A DNA stretch of 12,953 nt, taken from an uncultured Lachnospiraceae bacterium (GTDB taxonomy: Bacteria > Bacillota_A > Clostridia > Lachnospirales > Lachnospiraceae). This document shows, piece by piece, positions 1 to 6,465 of the stretch. Below the pieces are notes generated by a model. It searched no databases and had not been told where the DNA came from. It was given only the letters and a program-made list of their open reading frames with translations. The number at the start of each line of letters is the position of its first letter. Position 1 is the stretch's first letter. Both the position numbers and the translations under genes were made by a program. Where the stretch lies: contig CAMOZF010000017.1 in assembly GCA_946630765.1 (NCBI GenBank), positions 1-12,953 on the forward strand, in the 5' to 3' direction.

Positions 1-1
1 G

Positions 2-553
2 CAGTCCTGGTGGCAGGATGCGGCTTCGATCTACACCCAGACCCCGGACGGCGCATATTTCCTTTACAACGCTGCCTGCTCTGAAGAAGATTACGCCAAG
101 CTGGTTCCCGGCACGAAGCTTCGTGTCACCGGCTACAAGGCGGAATGGGCCGGCGAAATCGAGCTTGCCGATGCAACCTTCGAAATCGTTGAAGACAGCG
201 ACTCCTTCATTGCGGAGCCGGTTGACGTTACTGACGCACTCGGAACCGACGAGCTGATCAACTATCAGAACCAGCTGGTCAAGTTCTCCGGTCTTACGGT
301 TGAAGATTATGACGGCAGCGGCGCTGCATTTGCCTACAAGGATGCCGATCAGAAGACCGACGATCTGTACTTCAAGGTCAGCAAGGACGGCGTCTCCTAT
401 GAATTCTGCGTGGAGTACTATCTCTGCAACGAAGAAACCGACGTCTACAAGGCTGTTGAGAATCTCAAGGTCGGCGATACGATCGACGCGGAAGGCTTCC
501 TGTACTGGTACGAAGGCCCGAACCCGCACATCACTTCCGTCACCGTGAAATAA
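2..553 (+). CDS. 3' part of a gene for a probable secreted OB-fold-like protein (partial)
   Basis: An open frame runs from base 2 to the TAA at 551-553, giving 183 residues with no in-frame ATG, so the start lies outside the window. The protein is acidic and rich in aromatic residues, with no membrane segment in the visible part. It seems to hold two similar beta-rich units of roughly 75-90 residues. Each has a phrase of the kind 'K-[LV]-x-V-x-G' or 'VGDTIDAEGF' near a 'V/F-x-G' strand (LVPGTKLRVTGYKAEW at about residues 34-49, LKVGDTIDAEGFLYW near the C-terminus) and a run of short strands, which is typical of OB-fold repeats in secreted lipoproteins of Bacillota. The fold assignment is inference from pattern; I recognise no specific family or function. 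It is convergent with the minus-strand histidine kinase gene and ends just before a two-way terminator. That the frame is coding is fairly secure (uninterrupted, even composition, terminator right after the stop). Confidence 0.8.
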   Translation, partial: QSWWQDAASIYTQTPDGAYFLYNAACSEEDYAKLVPGTKLRVTGYKAEWAGEIELADATFEIVEDSDSFIAEPVDVTDALGTDELINYQNQLVKFSGLTVEDYDGSGAAFAYKDADQKTDDLYFKVSKDGVSYEFCVEYYLCNEETDVYKAVENLKVGDTIDAEGFLYWYEGPNPHITSVTVK

Positions 554-572
554 GCATCTTGAAAATGCTGCG

Positions 573-611
573 AAAAAGCACTGTACCCGAAAGCGGGCAC
601 AGTGCTTTTTT
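573..611. terminator. Two-way intrinsic terminator between convergent genes
   Basis: A 12-bp perfect stem pairs 573-584 (AAAAAGCACTGT) with 599-610 (ACAGTGCTTTTT). It is followed inward by one A-C mismatch and a further 4-bp CCCG/CGGG stem closed by an AAAG loop. The T run at 606-611 serves plus-strand transcripts of the partial gene ending at 553. The A run at 573-577 becomes a T run on the minus strand, so the same hairpin can also end transcripts of the kinase gene. Its position between two convergent genes fits a shared terminator. Confidence 0.9.
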
Positions 612-622
612 ACTGCTTCTCT

Positions 623-697
623 GAACGCCTGGGGCCTTGTGAACACAGCCTCAACAATATGGTCCCTGTGCGAACGCCTGGAACGTTGTGAGCACAG
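623..697. repeat. Imperfect 26-bp direct repeat, 49-bp period
   Basis: Two copies of a 26-bp unit lie at 623-648 and 672-697. Both begin GAACGCCTGG, share TTGTGA and end CACAG. They differ at four positions by direct comparison. The second copy forms the loop and the start of the right arm of the inverted repeat at 653-710. The element is noncoding and lies between a terminator and the stop of the kinase gene. It may be a dispersed intergenic repeat, a degenerate transposon-derived end or a protein-binding site; the window alone cannot separate these. Confidence 0.75.
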
Positions 698-710
698 GGA
701 CCATATTGTT
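653..710. repeat. Perfect 19-bp inverted repeat (cruciform or RNA hairpin)
   Basis: Bases 653-671 (AACAATATGGTCCCTGTGC) are the exact reverse complement of 692-710, with a 20-base loop. A small AACG/CGTT stem (673-676 with 684-687) can form inside the loop. It starts 9 bp beyond the kinase stop codon on the minus strand. No T run follows either arm, so it is not a canonical intrinsic terminator; that role is better filled by the hairpin at 573-611. It could protect the 3' end of the kinase mRNA or be a palindromic mobile or REP-like unit. Confidence 0.85.
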
Positions 711-718
711 AACATCAC

Positions 719-2080
719 TTACGCAGTCGTCGGCAGGCGGAAGCCGAAGGTGTTCGTGCCGGCGCGGCTTTCGGCGATCGTGCGGCCGCCGTGCTTCAGG
801 ACGGTGCTTTCGAGGATCGAGAGGCCGAGGCCGTAGCTGCCGTCTGCTTCCCGTGCCTCAGAAGCCCTGTAGAAGCGCTTAAAAAGCTGTTTAAGCGTCT
901 CTTCCGGGATTTCCAGGCCGATATTCGAAACCGTGAGAAAAGCCGAATTTGCGTGCTTTTTCACGCTCAGACGGACCGTCGTATTCGGATCGGCGTACTT
1001 CAGAGCATTATCGAGAAGGATGCCGACACATTCGCGAAGGGAGCGCTCCGCGCCGCGCACGAAAATATCTGCTTCGCATTCAGTCTCAAGAAGGAGTCCC
1101 TTCTCGAAAAAGACCGCTTCAAAGGGCAGCGCCGCGTCCTCCGCAAGCTCCGACAGATTCAGCCGCGTCATGGTCTGCGCTGCGGTATCGTTATCGGCGC
1201 GCGCAAGTGAAAGCAGGTTCTCCGTCAGCGTCCGCATCGCCCGGGACTCCGTGAGGATATTTTCGGTAAACTGCGCCTTCTCCTCCGCCGAGAAGGACGG
1301 ATTCCGGAGCATTTCGGCGTTGCTGAGGATCACGGTCAGCGGGGTTTTCAGCTCGTGCGAGGCATCGGAAACGAACTGCCGCTGCTCCTTCCAGGCATTT
1401 TCGACGGGGCGGACTGCCCAGCGCGCAAGGAAAATGCTGATCAGAAGGAACACTAAGAAAGCGCCGGCGCCGATGATCAGGAAGGTTCGCCGGAGGTTTT
1501 TCAGCGTCTCTATTTCCGAAGAAATGTCCACGAGGATCAGTTCACGTCCCATCGGCGATTCCGTCATGGAAAAGCGCAGATTCCTTTCGGAAAGGATGCC
1601 CCGCTCCCCCAGGGCTTCCGCCTCCTCGATGATCTCGGAAAGTGCCTCCTCCTGAAGCACCAGTGTGCCTTCCGACAGCATGATTTCTCCGCTCTCATCC
1701 AGGCGGACGTGCAGATACGGCAGCTGGACATTCAGATCCCGCGCCTGATCGGAAAAGCCGGGCGCATCCTGCATCTGTGCGGGCGGCTCCTTCTGTTCAT
1801 CCTGCAGCTCCTCGTCTCTTCCCGGGAAATTCGCGCCCTCTTCCGGCCCGCCGGGATGCATCTCGCCGCCGATCCGAAGAAACTGCTCGCTCTGGGCGCG
1901 CAGATTCCTTCCGGTCATCTGATACACCAGAAGGAAAATCGCAACAAGCATCAGCGTCACAATCGTCATATTGATCAGGACGAATTTTCCGCGGAGCTTT
2001 GAGAGCACATCCCCTGGGAACAGTTTCCGGAGGAGCCGGCCCGGATTCATTTTCCCGCCGCTTCTTTTCTCACTGTCCAT
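719..2080 (-). CDS. Sensor histidine kinase (OmpR/EnvZ-type partner, HAMP-less)
   Basis: A 453-residue membrane sensor kinase that should autophosphorylate and pass the phosphate to the response regulator encoded just upstream. Visible parts: a basic N-terminus, membrane helix 1 at about 33-54, an extracytoplasmic region at about 55-198, membrane helix 2 at about 199-220, and then only some 15 residues before the HisKA box FVSDASHELKTP with His242 as phospho-acceptor. The N box is LLDNALKYAD (Asn358); the ATP-lid motif is GSYGLGLSI at about 414-422. There is no room for a full HAMP domain. The outer region has a Pro/Glu/Gln/Asp-rich, probably disordered stretch at about 73-112. The start is chosen from GGAGG six bases upstream of the ATG; this start overlaps the regulator gene by 11 bp, so the two are translationally coupled. 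The signal sensed is unknown. An ATG at codon 11 is a weaker alternative start. Confidence 0.93.
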   Translation of the reverse strand: MDSEKRSGGKMNPGRLLRKLFPGDVLSKLRGKFVLINMTIVTLMLVAIFLLVYQMTGRNLRAQSEQFLRIGGEMHPGGPEEGANFPGRDEELQDEQKEPPAQMQDAPGFSDQARDLNVQLPYLHVRLDESGEIMLSEGTLVLQEEALSEIIEEAEALGERGILSERNLRFSMTESPMGRELILVDISSEIETLKNLRRTFLIIGAGAFLVFLLISIFLARWAVRPVENAWKEQRQFVSDASHELKTPLTVILSNAEMLRNPSFSAEEKAQFTENILTESRAMRTLTENLLSLARADNDTAAQTMTRLNLSELAEDAALPFEAVFFEKGLLLETECEADIFVRGAERSLRECVGILLDNALKYADPNTTVRLSVKKHANSAFLTVSNIGLEIPEETLKQLFKRFYRASEAREADGSYGLGLSILESTVLKHGGRTIAESRAGTNTFGFRLPTTA

Positions 2081-2747
2081 CCGAGACCTCCAGATGATAG
2101 CCGAGTCTTCGGACGGCTTCTATCGAAACGTCGGAGCCGATGCTTTTCAGTTTTTTGCGAAGAAAGCCCACATAGACCTCCACGTGGTTTTCCACGGCCT
2201 CGGAATCGAAGCCCCAGACCCGTTCAAGGATGGTTTCCTTACTGAGATTGTTTTTGGGATTCTGCATCAGAAGCCGCATCACGTCAAATTCCTTCGCTGA
2301 AAGCCGCACGCTCCGCTCCCCCGAAGAAAGGGTCTGCGAATTCAGATCGAGCGCGGTATTTCCGAGCCGCATTTCGTCCACCTGTCCGCCCTGGCGCCGA
2401 AGAAGCGCGTTCACGCAGGCCAGAAGCTCGGCATTTTCAAAGGGCTTGGTCAGATAGTAATCCGCGCCGTAATTCAGGCCGCTGATGCGGTCCTCGAGCT
2501 GGGATTTTGCGGTCAGCATCAGAATCGGCGTGCTGATTTTTTCCTTTCTCAGCCGCTCCACCATTTCAAAGCCGTTCATTTTCGGCATCATGACGTCGGT
2601 GATGATCAGGTCGTACACGCCGGTTTCGGCATATAACAGTCCGTTTTCGCCGTCGTAGACATTGTCCGCGTCGAAGCCTTTTTCCGCAAGAAGCCGCTTC
2701 AGGGAATCGCTGAGGCGCTTTTCATCCTCCACCACTAGAATCTTCAT
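2070..2747 (-). CDS. OmpR/PhoB-family response regulator
   Basis: A 225-residue DNA-binding response regulator. The receiver domain spans about 1-115: acidic pair Glu7/Asp8, phospho-acceptor Asp51 in LIITDVMMPKMNG, Thr79 in LMLTA and Lys101 in LTKPF. A winged-helix output domain covers about 130-222 (LSAKEFDVMRLLMQNP, then NHVEVYVGFLRKKL and the wing VRRLGYHLEV). The start is set at 2747, where MKILVVEDE begins the canonical receiver fold and GGGAG lies eight bases upstream. An upstream extension to 2840 would run through a hairpin into the DAHP synthase gene and is rejected. It overlaps the kinase gene by 11 bp and follows the aromatic operon after 76 bp, in the same direction. Whether it regulates aromatic biosynthesis is unknown; nothing in the protein says so. 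Confidence 0.95.
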   Translation of the reverse strand: MKILVVEDEKRLSDSLKRLLAEKGFDADNVYDGENGLLYAETGVYDLIITDVMMPKMNGFEMVERLRKEKISTPILMLTAKSQLEDRISGLNYGADYYLTKPFENAELLACVNALLRRQGGQVDEMRLGNTALDLNSQTLSSGERSVRLSAKEFDVMRLLMQNPKNNLSKETILERVWGFDSEAVENHVEVYVGFLRKKLKSIGSDVSIEAVRRLGYHLEVSDGQ

Positions 2748-2772
2748 CGTCTTTTCTCCCGCAGAAGTAATC

Positions 2773-2818
2773 AAGGGCATTCCTCCGGCAGAAAAGCCCG
2801 CCCTGGAGGAACACCCTT
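2773..2818. terminator. Long hairpin between the DAHP synthase and regulator genes
   Basis: Bases 2773-2786 pair with 2805-2818 over 14 bp as RNA (12 Watson-Crick pairs plus two G-U wobbles on the minus strand). An inner GGCGG/CUGCC stem with a six-base loop can stack on it. The T-rich flank TTTTATTTT (2817-2825) lies on the plus-strand side, so the textbook orientation is for plus-strand transcripts. On the minus strand, where the genes lie, only CCCTTGATTAC follows, a poor U run. It may act as a weak terminator or RNA processing/stability element at the end of the aromatic operon. Confidence 0.6.
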
Positions 2819-2820
2819 TT

Positions 2821-2849
2821 ATTTTACAACAGATCTGCAATTTCGTAAA
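2821..2849 (-). promoter_or_regulatory. Possible promoter for the two-component genes
   Basis: On the minus strand, TTTACG (2849-2844) is followed after 17 bases by TAAAAT (2826-2821). That is 4/6 and 5/6 matches to the sigma-70/sigma-A consensus with ideal spacing. It sits at the very end of the DAHP synthase gene and overlaps its TAA stop. If used, transcription would start near 2814 and the long hairpin at 2773-2818 would be in the 5' leader of the regulator mRNA. This is a pattern match only. Confidence 0.35.
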
Positions 2850-3852
2850 TCATCTTTTCCGTCTCGTCCCAGCCAAGACAGGGGTCGGTGATGGATTTGC
2901 CGTAACAGCCGCCGCCGACAGGCTGAGAACCGGACTCGATATAGCTTTCGACCATGAAGCCCTTCACGAGCTTCCGGATCCGTTCGTCAAATTTCCTGCT
3001 CGCCAGCACCTCACGGATGATCCGCGGCTGCATGAAGGGATCCTTGCCGGAATTGCTGTGATTGGTGTCGATCACGGCCGCCGGATGCGGCAGATCGTAC
3101 TTTTCATAGAAGTCACACAGAAGCCGGAGATCCTCGTAATGATAGTTCGGCTGATTCTGGCCGTGCTTATTGGTGTAGCCTCTCAGGATCGCGTGGGTAT
3201 AGGGGTTGCCGAAGGAATGCGCTTCCCAGCCGCGGTAGATGAAGGTATGCTCGTGGTGCGCGGCGATGATCGCGTTCATCATGACGGAATAGTCTCCGCT
3301 CGTCGGATTTTTCATGCCGACCGGCACGTCGATGCCGGAGGCCGTCAGCCGGTGCTCCTGGTTCTCGACAGAGCGCGCACCGACCGCGACATAGGCCAGA
3401 ATATCGTCCAGATACTTGTAATTATCCGGATACAGCATTTCGTCCGCGCAGCCAAAGCCCGTCTCCTGCACGGCGCGCATATGAAGCTCTCTGGTCATGA
3501 TAATGCCCTTGAAAAGATCCGGCTTCTCCGAAGGATCCGGCTGATGCAGGATGCCTTTGTAGCCGTCGCCTGTCGTCCGGGGCTTATTGGTGTAGATCCG
3601 CGGGACGATCATGATCTTCTCCTGCACCTTTTCCTGCACCGGGCAGAGCCGTGAAATGTAGTCCAGCACGCTGTCCTCACTGTCCGCGGAGCAGGGGCCG
3701 ATGATCAGCAGCAGCCGATCCGACCTTCCGTCAAGAATCTGCTTGATTTCACTGACTCTTTTCTCCATGGTCGCGCTGACTGCGGCCGTTACGGGAAACA
3801 TCTCCTTCACTTCCATCGGAATTGCAAGCTTCCGGTAAAAATCCATATTCAT
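2824..3852 (-). CDS. aroF: 3-deoxy-7-phosphoheptulonate (DAHP) synthase, class I alpha (AroF/G/H type)
   Basis: Condenses phosphoenolpyruvate and erythrose 4-phosphate to DAHP, the entry step of the shikimate pathway, in the cytoplasm. At 342 residues it matches the usual length of the AroF/G/H group. Motifs in order: GPCSAD (52-57, metal-ligand Cys54), PRIYTNKPRTTGDGYKG (84-100), GARSVENQEHR (158-168), KNPTSGD (181-187), DTNHSNSGKD (262-271, metal-ligand His265), ESYIESGSQ (303-310) and SITDPCLGW near the C-terminus. All key residues appear present. There is no fused chorismate mutase domain, unlike the beta-type enzymes of Bacillus. The start is the first of two near ATGs, with AGGAG ten bases upstream. 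It is the last biosynthetic gene of the operon although it encodes the first step. Which aromatic amino acid inhibits it cannot be read from the sequence, so the choice among aroF, aroG and aroH is arbitrary. Confidence 0.96.
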   Translation of the reverse strand: MNMDFYRKLAIPMEVKEMFPVTAAVSATMEKRVSEIKQILDGRSDRLLLIIGPCSADSEDSVLDYISRLCPVQEKVQEKIMIVPRIYTNKPRTTGDGYKGILHQPDPSEKPDLFKGIIMTRELHMRAVQETGFGCADEMLYPDNYKYLDDILAYVAVGARSVENQEHRLTASGIDVPVGMKNPTSGDYSVMMNAIIAAHHEHTFIYRGWEAHSFGNPYTHAILRGYTNKHGQNQPNYHYEDLRLLCDFYEKYDLPHPAAVIDTNHSNSGKDPFMQPRIIREVLASRKFDERIRKLVKGFMVESYIESGSQPVGGGCYGKSITDPCLGWDETEKMIYEIADLL

Positions 3853-3905
3853 TGTTTGGGTTCTCCTCTGTATGTATCATGAATTTCGGGCGCGTCAAAG
3901 GCGCT

Positions 3906-4763
3906 TTATTTCTTATCAAACCAGCTTCTTCTCTCGGTGGACAGGCGCATTTTCTCGCGCATGCCCTCCTTGTCATCATTTGCGAGCATGTCGCGGAAGC
4001 TCTGGAATTCCGCGAGGAAACGATCCATTTTATCAAGAAGCGGCTCCTTGTTCATCAGGAACAGTTCCGACCACATGCTGTCGTTGATGCGCGCGATCCG
4101 CGTGAGGTCGCGGAAGGAATCGCCGGTGTAGTCCACCAGGTGATGGTTATCGGAGCAGGTCATCAGGGTCACGGCGATGCAGTGCGTAAGCTGCGACACG
4201 AAGGCGATCATCTCGTCATGCTCCTCGGGGCTCAGTACGGAAATTTTCCGGAAGCCGAGGATCCTTCCAAGGTCCTTCGCCCACTCGATGGCTTCGGGGG
4301 TATTTTTCTTCGTCGGCGTCACAATGTAGTTCGCGCCGTGGAACATCCGGTCGTCGCTGTTTTCGACGCCGTAGACCTCGCGCCCGGCCATCGGATGCGC
4401 CGCGATGAATTCGACGTCCGGCCGGAGAATTTCCTGAATCTCATATACGACGGAGCTCTTGACGCCGGTGACGTCCGTAATCATCGTGCCCGGGCGGAAC
4501 AGGTGCTGATGCTCCGCGATCCATTCCTTGAAGACCTTCGGGTACAGGCCGAAAATTACCGCATCCGCCTCGGAAACAAGGTAGGAATTTACGGAGATGT
4601 CGCCCTCCTCAATGATACCTTCCCGAAGCGCGTACGAGATCGACTGCTCCCTGGTGTCCACCGCGGCGACGTGATAGCCGAGCCGCGAAAGCGCCCGCGC
4701 ATAGGATCCGCCCATGAGTCCGAGTCCGACGATCAAAATGTTTCCTTTACTGATCCACTGCAT
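3906..4763 (-). CDS. tyrA: Prephenate dehydrogenase
   Basis: Oxidatively decarboxylates prephenate to 4-hydroxyphenylpyruvate for tyrosine synthesis. The start is set at 4763: GAGGTG lies seven bases upstream, and the protein then opens directly with the Rossmann strand. The frame could extend to a TTG at 4802, but that has no ribosome binding site. This gives 285 residues. Motifs: ILIVGLGLMGGSYA (9-22), Asp36 at the end of the second strand, which favours NAD+ over NADP+, HPMAGRE (123-129, substrate pocket), and SQLTH with His194. There is no C-terminal ACT domain and no fused chorismate mutase, so prephenate must come from the PheA mutase domain. It overlaps the end of aroA by 17 bp and precedes the DAHP synthase gene by 53 bp. 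Confidence 0.95.
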   Translation of the reverse strand: MQWISKGNILIVGLGLMGGSYARALSRLGYHVAAVDTREQSISYALREGIIEEGDISVNSYLVSEADAVIFGLYPKVFKEWIAEHQHLFRPGTMITDVTGVKSSVVYEIQEILRPDVEFIAAHPMAGREVYGVENSDDRMFHGANYIVTPTKKNTPEAIEWAKDLGRILGFRKISVLSPEEHDEMIAFVSQLTHCIAVTLMTCSDNHHLVDYTGDSFRDLTRIARINDSMWSELFLMNKEPLLDKMDRFLAEFQSFRDMLANDDKEGMREKMRLSTERRSWFDKK

Positions 4764-6015
4764 GAATTTCCACCTCGATTCCAAGTTTTCTGATCTGTTC
4801 AAAATAGTCCGGATAGCTCTTCCTGACGGCCTCGATTCCGTGAATTTCTCCGCCTGTCAGCGTGAGAAGCGAACTGAGCGCCATAACAATCCGGTGGTCA
4901 TTGTGCCCTGAAAGCGCCTCTTTCGGGATCTGAAGCTTTCCCGCTTCCAGGATCAGGCGGTTTTCCTCCGCCGTACTCCGGACGCCGAACTTCCGAAGCT
5001 CCTCCTGCATACAGGCGATGCGGTCGCTCTCCTTGATCCGAAGGCGCCGGATTCCGCGAAATTCCGCGCCGTGTCCGAGCGCTGCGGCTGCCGCAAAAAG
5101 CACCGGGCCGAGATCGGGACAGTCCGAAAGGTCCAGGCAGGCCGGGCCTCTTTTCAGCTTTTCAAAATATTCCCGATATACCCGGTCGCCCTGAAGTGAT
5201 CCGGGATCCAGGCCCTTTACGCGCACATCTCCGCCGAAAAGATTCAATACCTCCAGAAAGGCCGCGTTGCTGTAATCGCCTTCCGTCACGACCTGCCGCC
5301 CCTGTGCCTTCTGATTCCCGGGGACGAAAATGCACCGTTCCTCCTCCCAGAAAACACGAATTCCGAAGAGCCCGAGCGCCTGAATCGTCATGTCGATGTA
5401 CGGATGGCTCTCGATCGGCGGCTGCAGAACAATCCTGCTGTCTCCCGGAAGACCGGGGAGCGCAAACAGAAGGCCGCTGACAAACTGGCTCGAAATATTT
5501 CCGGCGATCTCGTAGCTTTTCGGCTGCAGCTTCCCTGAAACCGTCACCGAATCCACTGTCTTTTCGAATAAAAAGCCCTCTTCCTCCGCGAGCTTCTCAT
5601 AGACGCTGAGCGGTCTTTCGAAGAGCCGCTTCGCACCGGTAAACGTCACCGGCACCCCCAGCGTCAGCGCGACCGGGATCAGAAAGCGAAGCGTCGACCC
5701 GGATTCCCGTACCAAAAGCCTTGTCCCCTTCGGGGACGGGGACAGGTTCCGATGACTGATTTCGTCATCCGAGGACAGATCTCCGGGAAGGATCCGGGCA
5801 CAAAGGCCCGTCTCGGTCTCCTCCGTCTCGAGCACTTTTCCGAGCGTCCGGAGGCAGTCCAGCGTTGCGAGAATATCCTCGGAAAGCGCGAGATTCCCGA
5901 CCCTGCTCTCCTGATCGGACAGCGCAGCCGCAAGAAGCAGCCGGTGCGCCATGCTTTTACTCGGCGGGGCATTCACTTCTCCCGCGGCTTTTCCGGGTCG
6001 AAAACGCGCGATCAT
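4747..6015 (-). CDS. aroA: 3-phosphoshikimate 1-carboxyvinyltransferase (EPSP synthase)
   Basis: Transfers the enolpyruvyl group of PEP to shikimate 3-phosphate, the sixth step to chorismate. At 422 residues it is full length. Motifs: PPSKSMAHRLLLAAAL (Lys20, Ser21, Arg25), RESGSTLRFL (103-112, PEP loop), SSQFVSGLLFALP (175-187), EGDYSNAAF (245-253), CPDLGP with probable catalytic Asp301, IKESDRI (327-333) and DHR (373-375). The residue matching Pro101 of the E. coli enzyme is Phe111, while the preceding Gly106 and Arg110 are conserved. AAGGAG lies eight bases upstream of the ATG. It shares an ATGA overlap with aroQ upstream and overlaps tyrA by 17 bp, so all three are probably translationally coupled. 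Confidence 0.97.
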   Translation of the reverse strand: MIARFRPGKAAGEVNAPPSKSMAHRLLLAAALSDQESRVGNLALSEDILATLDCLRTLGKVLETEETETGLCARILPGDLSSDDEISHRNLSPSPKGTRLLVRESGSTLRFLIPVALTLGVPVTFTGAKRLFERPLSVYEKLAEEEGFLFEKTVDSVTVSGKLQPKSYEIAGNISSQFVSGLLFALPGLPGDSRIVLQPPIESHPYIDMTIQALGLFGIRVFWEEERCIFVPGNQKAQGRQVVTEGDYSNAAFLEVLNLFGGDVRVKGLDPGSLQGDRVYREYFEKLKRGPACLDLSDCPDLGPVLFAAAAALGHGAEFRGIRRLRIKESDRIACMQEELRKFGVRSTAEENRLILEAGKLQIPKEALSGHNDHRIVMALSSLLTLTGGEIHGIEAVRKSYPDYFEQIRKLGIEVEIHAVDQ

Positions 6016-6443
6016 CCGAAGTTCTCCTTCAGATAGTCCATGGCCTCGAGATAACCCGCGAGGCCGTGCCCCGTAATGGTTTTCACACAGGCGAGCCGGA
6101 TGTAGCTGATGCTTCGGAATTCCTCCCGCTCCTCCACCTTCGAGATGTGCACCTCGACGGCGGGGATTCCGACGGCCTTCAGGGCGTCCAGAAGCGCGAT
6201 GCTCGTATGCGTATAGGCCCCGGGATTGATGACAATTCCGTCGATCCGTCCGTAGGCGCGCTGGATTTCGTCCACCAGATCGCCCTCGTGATTGGACTGG
6301 TAAGTTTCAAGCGCCACGTCCAGCTCGTCCGCGTGCTTTTTCAGCATGGCAAGAAGGCTATCATAGCTGTCCTTCCCGTAAATACCGGGTTCGCGGATGC
6401 CGAGCATGTTGAGATTCGGTCCGTTGATTACCAGAATTTTCAT
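6012..6443 (-). CDS. aroQ: 3-dehydroquinate dehydratase, type II
   Basis: Dehydrates 3-dehydroquinate to 3-dehydroshikimate, the third step, by the trans-elimination of the type II dodecameric enzymes. The 143-residue length is typical of this family. Motifs: NGPNLNMLG (7-15), Arg17, catalytic Tyr22 in the flexible lid, QSNHEGDLVDEI, NPGAYTHTS with the catalytic His, and EVHISKVEEREEFR near residue 110. The family more often has Asn where the lysine stands in HISK; the other catalytic residues look intact. AAGGG lies seven bases before the ATG. The gene follows the aroE-aroK fusion by 22 bp and overlaps aroA by 4 bp (ATGA). The annotation is secure. Confidence 0.97.
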   Translation of the reverse strand: MKILVINGPNLNMLGIREPGIYGKDSYDSLLAMLKKHADELDVALETYQSNHEGDLVDEIQRAYGRIDGIVINPGAYTHTSIALLDALKAVGIPAVEVHISKVEEREEFRSISYIRLACVKTITGHGLAGYLEAMDYLKENFG

Positions 6444-6465
6444 AAGCGTACCCTTTTCTGTATGT

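Noticed and set aside
653..710. CRISPR array or intrinsic terminator at the repeat cluster
   Set aside because: There are only two imperfect direct copies and no regular spacers, and no T run follows the inverted repeat.
2748..2840. Longer response regulator with 31 extra residues
   Set aside because: The extension runs through the long hairpin and into the DAHP synthase coding region; the canonical receiver start and a binding site are at 2747.
3822..4793. Long plus-strand open frame opposite tyrA, and similar long plus-strand frames opposite the DAHP synthase and cysK genes
   Set aside because: These are antisense shadows caused by GC-rich codon use; they carry no recognisable motifs and oppose well-supported enzymes.
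4764..4802. Longer TyrA starting at TTG 4802
   Set aside because: No ribosome binding site precedes it, while the ATG at 4763 has GAGGTG at ideal distance and the extra residues lie outside the Rossmann fold.
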